Of a stretch of DNA of 5,073 bases, positions 1 through 5,073 are shown in pieces. The position numbers and the translations under genes were made by a program. Where the stretch lies: NCBI GenBank assembly GCA_031253705.1, contig JAIRVW010000215.1, positions 1-5,073 on the forward strand, read 5' to 3'. The notes beneath the pieces were generated by a model that worked only from the letters and a program-made list of their open reading frames with translations, was not told the DNA's origin and searched no databases. The number at the start of each line of letters is the position of its first letter. Positions within the stretch are counted from its first letter, which is position 1. The stretch comes from Brucellaceae bacterium. GTDB taxonomy: Bacteria > Pseudomonadota > Alphaproteobacteria > Rhizobiales > Rhizobiaceae.

Positions 1-228
1 CGCGGCATCGTTGATCATTTTCACGCAGCGATGCACAACCGGATTACGCATGAACCCCTGTTGCGACAGCGCCATATAATTGCGGGTTGTCCAGCGTGCC
101 TGCGCATCCATATGCAGCGCGACAAAACCCTGCTGCATTTTTACAGAAGGCGCCTGCGCGCTTTTCTGCTCCTGCGTTTGGGCAACACTATGCCGCCACG
201 GCCATGACCAAGCCCATGATCGAACCAT
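1..228 (-). CDS. HK97-family phage/GTA portal protein, N-terminal part (cut by left edge)
   Basis: This is the start of a portal protein, the ring at the capsid vertex through which TerL pumps DNA and to which the tail attaches. Translating the minus strand from the ATG at 228-226 gives 76 open codons that run off the window; portals of this family are roughly 400 residues, so most of it is missing. The recognisable part is residues 45-76: RWTTRNY, then GFMRNPVVHRCVKMI, which matches the usual portal N-terminus (tryptophan, RxY, then a RNPVVxRCV helix). The start is well supported: GAGGTG lies 3 bases upstream (237-232) and an in-frame stop at 252-250 leaves no longer version except a GTG inside that ribosome site. 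It begins 30 bases after the terminase stop, in the same direction, as in GTA g2-g3 and many phage head modules. The first 11 residues contain four tryptophans, which is odd but harmless. The family call is by eye and fairly confident. Confidence 0.8.
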   Translation of the reverse strand, partial: MVRSWAWSWPWRHSVAQTQEQKSAQAPSVKMQQGFVALHMDAQARWTTRNYMALSQQGFMRNPVVHRCVKMINDAA

Positions 229-231
229 GTT

Positions 232-237
232 CACCTC
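232..237 (-). promoter_or_regulatory. Ribosome binding site of the portal gene
   Basis: GAGGTG on the minus strand ends 3 bases before the ATG at 228. It fixes the portal start and shows that the portal has its own translation signal rather than relying only on coupling to the terminase. Confidence 0.7.
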
Positions 238-258
238 ACTCGACCTTAATTATGAAAT

Positions 259-1590
259 TTATCGAAGCTGCCGGATTCTCGGCTTATGCGCATCCTGAAG
301 CAAAAGCGTGTGCAGTGCCCAGACCAGCGCATCCATTCTGTCCGGCGAACGGCTGGAGGACAGCCCGTTCACAGCAAAGTCACACATTTCATCTTCCAGT
401 TCAGGAAAGCGGTGTGCATGGCGGATACGCCCTTGCTCATAGAGCGCTGCCACCGGCTCGGCACGCAGATATTTCCCTCTCTGTGCCCGCACTGGCTTCA
501 CCGCGACTGATGCATCCTGCGCATGGATCACCGCCATCACCATGTCACCGCCCTGATTAACCTCAGCCACCACCAGATCAGCCTGATAGCGATGGTAGAA
601 CTGCACAATCTGCGCAGCCCATTGATGGGGCTTCACACCTTGCACGGTAGCATCTTCCAGCACCCATGCCTGATCCTTCGCATCCAGACCTGCCACAATA
701 ATCCCGCAGGCATCCGAATTTTTGGTTGAAGTTGCAGGCGGATCAACCGCAATGACAATGCGCTGCAATTCCGGCACTTGCGGATCATGTAGCGTCTCCA
801 ATTGCTCCCGCGACCATAGCGCATCTTCACGGTCTGCAATCAGCACACCATCCAGTTCCTGCCGTCCTAAAGCCGTACCCGCATAGCGCTGCTGCATGGC
901 TAATAGAAAGGCCGGTGCCAGATGTGCAGTATTTTCATCCGTGCGCATATGGGTCATGATTGTTGCCGGATCGCTCAAAAGATCGCGCAGCAAAGCCTGC
1001 ATTTTCGGTGTGGTTGTCACCACCTGACGAGGGTTATCTCCCAGTCGCAGGCCGAATTGCAGCATATCCCATGTCTGTTGCGGATTTTTCCATTTCGCCA
1101 GCTCATCACACCATGCGGCAGAAAATTGCGGCCCGCGCAAACTGTCGGGGTCTTCCGACGAATAGAAGGAGGCCACCGCCCCGCTTTCCCAAACCAGTCT
1201 GCGACGGGTGCTTTCCAGACGCGGACGCTGCAAGCGGGAAACCGAGAGAATACCGGAAGGCCCCTCAACCATCACCTCCCGCACATCGGCGAGCGTTTCC
1301 CCCACCAAGGCGATATTACCGCAAGCTCTGTCACAGAAAGGCGACAGCCCCTGTGCCATACCGCTGATCCACTCGGCACCGGCACGGGTTTTGCCAGAAC
1401 CACGCCCGCCCATAATCACCCAGCTGCGCCAGCCATTCCGCGGAAAAATCGGAAGCTGTGCCAACCTCCCCTGAAACAGCCATTCTTTACTGGCTGCAAC
1501 AATGGTTTGCTCATTAACACCCGCATCGGATAAAAACTTATACAGCTCTGAGTTCGGTAATTCTGGTGCTGATGATGCTGAGGGCTTCAC
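259..1590 (-). CDS. Terminase large subunit (DNA-packaging motor, GTA/phage type)
   Basis: TerL binds the portal, hydrolyses ATP to pump DNA into the prohead, and cuts the DNA with an RNase H-like nuclease. Numbered from the GTG at 1590 (443 residues), the protein shows Walker A GGRGSGKT at 61-68, Walker B ending in D162-E163 (AAWCDE), coupling motif VVTTTPK at 190-196, and nuclease acidic residues D283 (VIAVDPP), E343 (VVAEVNQGG) and D417/D420 (SPDRMDAL). Length and all key residues fit a complete, probably active enzyme with no frameshift. The GGRGSGKTRAGAEW form of Walker A is typical of alphaproteobacterial GTA terminases and their phage relatives. An ATG at 1596, two codons upstream, is the alternative start, but GGAGG (1601-1597) abuts that ATG and sits 6 bases from the GTG. 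The gene overlaps the upstream small gene by about 53 bases and is followed 30 bases later by the portal gene. A GTA cannot be told from a prophage without the rest of the cluster. Confidence 0.93.
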   Translation of the reverse strand: MKPSASSAPELPNSELYKFLSDAGVNEQTIVAASKEWLFQGRLAQLPIFPRNGWRSWVIMGGRGSGKTRAGAEWISGMAQGLSPFCDRACGNIALVGETLADVREVMVEGPSGILSVSRLQRPRLESTRRRLVWESGAVASFYSSEDPDSLRGPQFSAAWCDELAKWKNPQQTWDMLQFGLRLGDNPRQVVTTTPKMQALLRDLLSDPATIMTHMRTDENTAHLAPAFLLAMQQRYAGTALGRQELDGVLIADREDALWSREQLETLHDPQVPELQRIVIAVDPPATSTKNSDACGIIVAGLDAKDQAWVLEDATVQGVKPHQWAAQIVQFYHRYQADLVVAEVNQGGDMVMAVIHAQDASVAVKPVRAQRGKYLRAEPVAALYEQGRIRHAHRFPELEDEMCDFAVNGLSSSRSPDRMDALVWALHTLLLQDAHKPRIRQLR

Positions 1591-2002
1591 GCACATCCTC
1601 CGGTGTCACACCGCCTGCTTCACTCGTCTGCTCCGGCTGATTGCCCGCCAGCTCTGCCCGCGTTTCTTTTGATAATTCGCTGATGCTCTTCACCGCTTTT
1701 GCCAGTGCCGCCAGCGCTTCAACCGCGCTCTTTTCCGGCAGGCCTTCAGCTTTGTAGAAGTTCTGTAATTCCGCATTAATTTTAATCAGCAGGTCTTCAA
1801 TATCCAGCACCGGCAAGCTGACAGAAGAGCAATCCAGCCCTGCCCGTTTCAAACGCTTGCGATAAATCTCCGGCTTCACTCTCAGCAGAAAAGCCATATC
1901 CGGCACAGTTATCTGATAACGTCGCTGTAACCGGTATATCGTTTGCAAACGCTCCGGCGAAGCATTTGGCAGCGTTTGTATGTCTTCCGAATTTTCCGGC
2001 AT
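1538..2002 (-). CDS. Small protein upstream of TerL, probable TerS-like (small terminase) protein
   Basis: This 154-residue protein probably recognises DNA for packaging. I do not recognise its exact family; the role is inferred mainly from its place immediately before, and overlapping, the large terminase. Numbered from the ATG at 2002, residues 31-56 (ITVPDMAFLL then VKPEIYRKRLKRAGL) look like a helix-turn-helix with a basic recognition helix. Residues 66-87 and 92-119 look like long helices (the second rich in alanine, leucine and lysine), suiting an oligomerising core, and the C-terminal 25 residues form another short helical part. TerS proteins commonly have this plan of N-terminal helix-turn-helix plus helical oligomer domain. 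The start is uncertain: the ATG at 2002 has CGGAG (2018-2014) 11 bases upstream, somewhat far, while an in-frame ATG at 2035 (165 residues) has no visible ribosome site and lies in a palindrome. A transcriptional regulator of the cluster is the main alternative. Confidence 0.7.
   Translation of the reverse strand: MPENSEDIQTLPNASPERLQTIYRLQRRYQITVPDMAFLLRVKPEIYRKRLKRAGLDCSSVSLPVLDIEDLLIKINAELQNFYKAEGLPEKSAVEALAALAKAVKSISELSKETRAELAGNQPEQTSEAGGVTPEDVREALSIISTRITELRAV
1597..1601 (-). promoter_or_regulatory. Ribosome binding site deciding the terminase start
   Basis: GGAGG on the minus strand directly touches the ATG at 1596 but lies 6 bases before the in-frame GTG at 1590. Normal spacing therefore favours the GTG. 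The site is inside the coding sequence of the upstream small gene, so terminase translation may be coupled to it. Confidence 0.55.
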
Positions 2003-2034
2003 GATTTGACCGGCTCCGTTCTTTTGTAAACGCA

Positions 2035-2044
2035 TAACCGGTTA
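2035..2044. repeat. Perfect 10-base palindrome TAACCGGTTA
   Basis: The palindrome overlaps the alternative upstream ATG (2035) of the TerS-like gene and sits between the leftward terminator and the preferred start. A near copy, TAACCGGTAT, occurs at 1928-1937 inside that gene, and TAACCGG at 4597-4603. It could be an operator, but a palindrome of this length can occur by chance. Confidence 0.3.
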
Positions 2045-2057
2045 GAAATGGCACAAA

Positions 2058-2086
2058 CAAAAAAAGCGCAGCATCAAATGCCACGC
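2058..2086 (-). terminator. Intrinsic terminator upstream of the packaging genes
   Basis: Read leftward on the minus strand, GCGTGGCAT (2086-2078), loop TTG (2077-2075) and ATGCTGCGC (2074-2066) form a 9-pair stem with two G-U pairs. Seven T follow at once (2065-2059). On the plus strand the stem has no T tract after it, so it works in one direction only. No protein gene that it could end is visible upstream on the minus strand, so it would terminate either a small RNA or the leader of the packaging operon. Confidence 0.65.
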
Positions 2087-2132
2087 CTTGCGAAACCTTA
2101 TTCATCACTGTCAGCCACACTTCTCTGACTGT
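2059..2132 (-). ncRNA. Candidate short RNA or attenuated leader (about 74 nt)
   Basis: If transcription starts near 2132, as the promoter-like pair at 2167/2139 suggests, the RNA would open with a hairpin: CTGACAGT at 2114-2107 pairs with ACAGTCAG at 2132-2125, with one A-A mismatch and a 10-base loop. A linker of about 20 bases containing ATGAATAAG follows, then the intrinsic terminator at 2086-2059. Two hairpins with a closing T run fit a small regulatory RNA. The alternative is a leader that controls read-through into the TerS-like gene, whose start lies about 57 bases past the terminator. The structure was read from the sequence; the transcript is inferred. Confidence 0.35.
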
Positions 2133-2138
2133 ATCTGA

Positions 2139-2167
2139 AAGCTACTGCAACACCGTTACGCCGTCAA
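2139..2167 (-). promoter_or_regulatory. Candidate leftward promoter (TTGACG / TAGCTT)
   Basis: On the minus strand TTGACG (2167-2162), preceded by C to give the CTTGAC form common in alphaproteobacterial -35 boxes, is followed after 17 bases by TAGCTT (2144-2139). The -35 is good and the -10 is poor (three of six). The predicted start, near 2132, falls exactly at the first base of the hairpin described for the candidate RNA. Confidence 0.3.
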
Positions 2168-2235
2168 GGATAAAATTCCTATTTTCCTGATTTCCGAAGC
2201 GATTTCAGCACATTCAATTTCAACGAAATATTTAT

Positions 2236-2252
2236 CACATTGAGATAATGTG
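2236..2252. repeat. 17-base dyad CACATT-GAGAT-AATGTG
   Basis: This is a perfect 6-base inverted repeat with a 5-base centre, located between the two divergent transcription signals. The AT-rich dyad has the size and symmetry of an operator for a dimeric regulator. It could also form only a weak RNA hairpin. The binding protein is unknown. Confidence 0.35.
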
Positions 2253-2319
2253 TTTATTCATTAAGCATAATTTTAAACCCTTCATTGGCACTTCTCCTTT
2301 ATTCCCATTCATAAGAATG

Positions 2320-2328
2320 TGCTAGAAT
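2320..2328 (+). promoter_or_regulatory. Extended -10 promoter of the penicillin-binding protein gene
   Basis: TGC followed by TAGAAT matches an extended -10 (TGn plus five of six bases of TATAAT). No good -35 is seen 16-18 bases upstream, which extended -10 promoters tolerate. Transcription would start near 2335, giving an untranslated leader of about 44 bases before the ATG at 2379. Confidence 0.45.
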
Positions 2329-2378
2329 GCCGTATACTTCATCCTATTTTAGCGAGCGAAACGGGTAGTTTTCCGGTT

Positions 2379-4553
2379 ATGAGCAAGCAGGCTGACAATA
2401 ACGACCAGACCAGAAAAACGCGCCGCCTGACCCGCAGCCCGTTTCTGATGGCGATTGACGCCTGGCTGGACAGCAGCCTGTATAAATTACGTTCAGGACT
2501 TGGCGCTTTCTGGGAAAGCACGACCATCTTTTTCCGCAAATTCCGTGTGCGCGGCTGGAAACGTCTGTTCGTGGAAATCGCCGATGAAGGTTTCACGCTC
2601 GGCGTTCTCGGCAGTGTCGGACTGCTCGCACTGGCCATGCCCGCTTTTGAGGAAACCAAGAAAGACTGGCGCGCGCAGGATGATTACGCCGTCACCTTTC
2701 TTGATCGCTATGGTAATGAAATTGGTCAGCGCGGCATTATGCACCGCGATGCCGTGCCGATTGCCGATCTGCCGGATCATGTTATCAAAGCTGTTCTGGC
2801 GACTGAAGACCGCCGTTTCTTTGAACATCTCGGCATTGATTTTTGGGGCTTAAGCCGGGCACTCACACAGAATATGCGCGCTAATGGCGTGGTTCAGGGC
2901 GGTTCTACGCTATCCCAACAGCTGGCAAAAAACCTGTTTCTCTCCAATGAAAGAACGTTGAAACGCAAGATCAATGAAGCCTTTCTCGCACTCTGGCTCG
3001 AAGCCAATTTAAGTAAAACGGAAATCCTGCAGCTCTATCTCGACCGCGCTTATATGGGTGGCGGAACCTTCGGTATTGCAGCAGCTTCTGAGTTTTATTT
3101 CGGCAAAAGCGTCAAAGACGTCAATCTGGCAGAAGCCGCGATGCTCGCCGGCCTGTTCAAAGCACCGGCCAAATATGCGCCCCATGTCAATCTGCCGGCT
3201 GCGCGTGCGCGCGCCAATGTCGTGCTGTCCAATCTGGCTGATGCGGGTTTTATGAGTGAAGGCCAGCTGGCCTATGCGCGGCGCAATCCTGCGAGCGTAG
3301 TCGACCGCGCAAAAGGTGAAAATCCGGATTATTTTCTGGACTGGGCTTTTGATGAGGTGAAGAAAATCACCCGCACCATTCCGCAGCATAATCTGGTGGT
3401 GCGCACCACGCTCGACCGCAATTTACAGAAAGCTGCGGAAGACGCGATTGAATTTCACCTGCGCCAATATGGTGCTGAGTATAAAGTAACCGAAGCAGCA
3501 ACCGTTGTCATTGCTGATGACGGCTCGGTACGTGCCATTGTCGGCGGGCGCGATTATGGCGAGAGCCAGTTCAACCGCGCCACCAAGGCGCTGCGTCAGG
3601 CAGGTTCCTCTTTCAAACCCTATGTCTATGCTGTGGCTATGGAAAAGGGGCTGACACCCGCCACGATTGTCTCCGATGCGCCGATTGCATGGGGTAACTG
3701 GATGCCGCGCAATTACGGCCGCTCATTTGCAGGCCGTGTTGATCTGGCAACCGCTCTGGTCAAATCCTATAATACGGTGCCTGTGCGCCTCGCCAAAGAC
3801 TACCTGACGACCAAGCCGATTGTAGCCCTCACCAAAGCCATGGGTGTTGAATCTGAAATCTCCGATCATAAAACTATGGTGCTCGGCACCTCCGGCATGA
3901 CTGTGATGGATCAGGCCACCGGTTTCAGCGTCTTTGCCAATGGCGGCTTTGCAGGGCTGCGCCACGGTATTGTGCAAATCTCTGATCCGTCGGGGAAAAT
4001 TCTATGGGATTTCAAACGGGATACGCCGGAGCCGAAACGTGTTCTGTCAGAAAAAGCTGCATCAGAAATGAATTCCATGCTGGTGCAGGTGCCTGAGCGC
4101 GGTACAGCACGACGCGCAGCGCTGCCAATGACGCGCGTCGCAGGTAAAACCGGCACAACACAGAATTACCGCGATGCATGGTTTGTCGGCTATACCGGCA
4201 ATTACACGGCGGCGGTCTGGTTCGGCAATGACAGTTATGCGCCGATGAATAATCTGACCGGCGGTATTATCCCTGCCATGACATGGCAGATGATGATGAT
4301 GCAGGCGCATCAGAATATTGATCTCAAACCAATTCCGGGCATCAGCAATCCGTTTCCGAAACAGGTACCGGCAACAGATGCGAAACTGGTGGCACAAAAC
4401 AATCAGGTCGGTACGGACAAAGAGCGCAGTCTTGCACCGGACTATCCGCGTGTTCTCTCCTCCGAAACCACTCGCTTCATGCGCGGCCTCAATGAGGCAT
4501 TTCGTAGTTATGAAGTCCCGCAACAGGGGCGCACAACCATTTCCTCCCTCTGA
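2379..4553 (+). CDS. Bifunctional class A penicillin-binding protein (PBP1A family)
   Basis: An inner-membrane peptidoglycan synthase: its glycosyltransferase polymerises lipid II and its transpeptidase cross-links the stem peptides in the periplasm. Numbered from the ATG at 2379 (724 residues), a basic cytoplasmic tail of about 70 residues precedes one membrane segment (about 72-90). The GT51 domain follows, with E143 in EDRRFFEHLG, GGSTLSQQLAKN at 174-185, KRKINE ending in E200, and the K213 helix leading to YLDRAYMGGGTFG. The transpeptidase domain has catalytic S410 and K413 (GSSFKP), SYN at 463-465 and KTG at 590-592. The C-terminus is a polar tail. Every catalytic motif and the length fit an active enzyme; the membrane region and GT51 domain closely resemble rhizobial homologues. 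An in-frame GTG at 2319 would add 20 residues, but it overlaps the extended -10, and those residues look non-coding. No strong ribosome site precedes 2379. The next gene follows 70 bases later and may share its transcript. Confidence 0.93.
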   Translation: MSKQADNNDQTRKTRRLTRSPFLMAIDAWLDSSLYKLRSGLGAFWESTTIFFRKFRVRGWKRLFVEIADEGFTLGVLGSVGLLALAMPAFEETKKDWRAQDDYAVTFLDRYGNEIGQRGIMHRDAVPIADLPDHVIKAVLATEDRRFFEHLGIDFWGLSRALTQNMRANGVVQGGSTLSQQLAKNLFLSNERTLKRKINEAFLALWLEANLSKTEILQLYLDRAYMGGGTFGIAAASEFYFGKSVKDVNLAEAAMLAGLFKAPAKYAPHVNLPAARARANVVLSNLADAGFMSEGQLAYARRNPASVVDRAKGENPDYFLDWAFDEVKKITRTIPQHNLVVRTTLDRNLQKAAEDAIEFHLRQYGAEYKVTEAATVVIADDGSVRAIVGGRDYGESQFNRATKALRQAGSSFKPYVYAVAMEKGLTPATIVSDAPIAWGNWMPRNYGRSFAGRVDLATALVKSYNTVPVRLAKDYLTTKPIVALTKAMGVESEISDHKTMVLGTSGMTVMDQATGFSVFANGGFAGLRHGIVQISDPSGKILWDFKRDTPEPKRVLSEKAASEMNSMLVQVPERGTARRAALPMTRVAGKTGTTQNYRDAWFVGYTGNYTAAVWFGNDSYAPMNNLTGGIIPAMTWQMMMMQAHQNIDLKPIPGISNPFPKQVPATDAKLVAQNNQVGTDKERSLAPDYPRVLSSETTRFMRGLNEAFRSYEVPQQGRTTISSL

Positions 4554-4623
4554 AATGATTTGAAATAAGCCTGTTTTCCCGAATGACAGGTAATTTTAAC
4601 CGGACGTGTTTTATAGAGTCTGT

Positions 4624-5073
4624 ATGAGCAATATCAGAACCATATTTCTGACAATCCTGGTCTGCGCTATCGCCTTGGCAGGCGGCACAGCCAGTGCGCT
4701 CTATGCTCTCAATAATTTTGAAGGCTTCAACCAGCTGACCATAGGTCAGTGGCATGCCTCCCCCCTTTACGGTAGTGCGGATGCCGATCCCTATGCCCGT
4801 GCACAGCGCAGCCGTGCGGCACTCCTGCCATTAGGCACAGCGGAAGGGCAGCGTTTTGTGCTGCGTTATGATGCTAAAGGCGCAAAACTCGATCCGCGCT
4901 GCGACTATATTCTGCAAGGAAAAGCACCTGCATCCCGTTTCTGGACACTCTTTGCCAGCGATTTACAGGATCGTCCTCTGACCCAAAAACAGGATATGCC
5001 GCAGGAATTACACAGCCAGCGTATCTGGTACGGCAATGATGCAGGGTTTGTCATCAATATCTCGCCTTCGGCG
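4624..5073 (+). CDS. DUF1214 envelope protein, N-terminal part (cut by right edge)
   Basis: From the ATG at 4624, 150 codons stay open to the end of the window. Residues about 7-27 form a hydrophobic segment after a short basic start, ending in TASALYA, so it is either a signal peptide or a membrane anchor; the rest would be periplasmic. Residues 53-75 (DADPYARAQRSR then LPLGTAEG) and RFWTLF at 105-110, followed by a stretch ending FVINISPS, match the small DUF1214 proteins that I recall being encoded after class A penicillin-binding proteins in Rhizobiales, often with a DUF1254 gene next. The family has no firmly assigned function here. Rhizobial versions are about 190 residues, so perhaps 40 are missing. 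AGAG (4615-4618) five bases before the ATG is a weak ribosome site. The 70-base gap holds no strong terminator, so an operon with the upstream gene is plausible. Confidence 0.8.
   Translation, partial: MSNIRTIFLTILVCAIALAGGTASALYALNNFEGFNQLTIGQWHASPLYGSADADPYARAQRSRAALLPLGTAEGQRFVLRYDAKGAKLDPRCDYILQGKAPASRFWTLFASDLQDRPLTQKQDMPQELHSQRIWYGNDAGFVINISPSA

Larger units (their letters stand above)
2003..2378. other. Divergent intergenic control region
   Basis: This gap of about 376 bases lies between the leftward packaging genes and the rightward penicillin-binding protein. The stretch 2160-2320 is visibly richer in A and T than the flanking genes. I see no convincing protein-coding gene in it. 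It holds a leftward promoter-like pair, a hairpin, a leftward intrinsic terminator, a 17-base dyad, a degenerate CtrA-like motif and a rightward extended -10; the stronger of these are listed separately. Confidence 0.8.

Noticed and set aside
87..560. Long rightward open frame over the portal and terminase ends
   Set aside because: It lies opposite the portal start and the terminase C-terminus, both of which carry family motifs. The product is low-complexity, rich in proline, alanine and histidine, and has no domain character.
922..1533. 203-codon rightward open frame
   Set aside because: It is antisense to the terminase ATPase core with its Walker motifs. The translation is rich in arginine, histidine and proline, as expected of an opposite-strand shadow.
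1797..2120. 107-codon leftward open frame upstream of and overlapping the TerS-like gene
   Set aside because: More than half overlaps the TerS-like gene in another frame, there is no ribosome site, and it runs through an intrinsic terminator. Only its 5' end was kept, as a weak leader-peptide idea.
2285..2313. TTGGCA with TTCATA at 17-base spacing as the penicillin-binding protein promoter
   Set aside because: The -10 matches only two of six bases. The extended -10 at 2320-2328 is a better candidate.
4062..4523. 153-codon leftward open frame
   Set aside because: It is antisense to the transpeptidase domain containing the KTG motif. Its cysteine- and histidine-rich sequence shows no family signature.
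4570..4590. Hairpin CCTGT...ACAGG after the penicillin-binding protein gene as a terminator
   Set aside because: It has only five pairs, an 11-base loop, and is followed by TAATTTT rather than a T run, so it is too weak to call.
1..5073. CRISPR arrays, tRNA or rRNA genes, insertion sequences, toxin-antitoxin or defence genes
   Set aside because: No regularly spaced direct repeats, cloverleaf, transposase or terminal repeats, or defence-family proteins were seen on either strand.

Overview
The window looks like an alphaproteobacterial chromosome, probably Hyphomicrobiales (Rhizobiales). The best guess is a Brucella/Ochrobactrum/Pseudochrobactrum-type organism. This is inferred from protein families: a rhizobial-style class A penicillin-binding protein followed by a DUF1214 protein, beside a terminase and portal pair of the kind seen in alphaproteobacterial gene transfer agents (GTAs). 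No rRNA, tRNA, CRISPR array or insertion sequence is visible.

Left block (1-2035, minus strand). Three genes run leftward in the order of a phage or GTA head-packaging module: a small, probably TerS-like DNA-binding protein, the large terminase (TerL; ATPase plus nuclease, all motifs intact), and the first 76 codons of an HK97-type portal protein cut by the left edge. The first two overlap by about 50 bases and the last two are 30 bases apart, so they are probably translated from one mRNA. Together they would select DNA, cut and pump it, and pass it through the portal into a prohead. Capsid, protease and tail genes would be expected beyond the left edge.

Middle (2003-2378). This is a divergent, AT-rich control region. 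Its most notable content is a minus-strand intrinsic terminator (9-pair stem, 3-base loop, seven T) lying upstream of the packaging genes. It is preceded by another hairpin and a TTGACG-type -35 box. This layout would give a short RNA of about 75 nt, or a terminated (attenuated) leader for the packaging operon. The region also holds an extended -10 promoter for the rightward gene, a 17-base dyad, a degenerate CtrA-like motif and a 10-base palindrome.

Right block (2379-5073, plus strand). A complete bifunctional class A penicillin-binding protein (GT51 glycosyltransferase plus transpeptidase, all catalytic motifs intact) is followed 70 bases later by the first 150 codons of a DUF1214 envelope protein cut by the right edge. 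This is ordinary cell-envelope housekeeping.

The genes belong to known families. No wholly new system is evident. The least explained sequence is the leader with the terminator upstream of the packaging genes.
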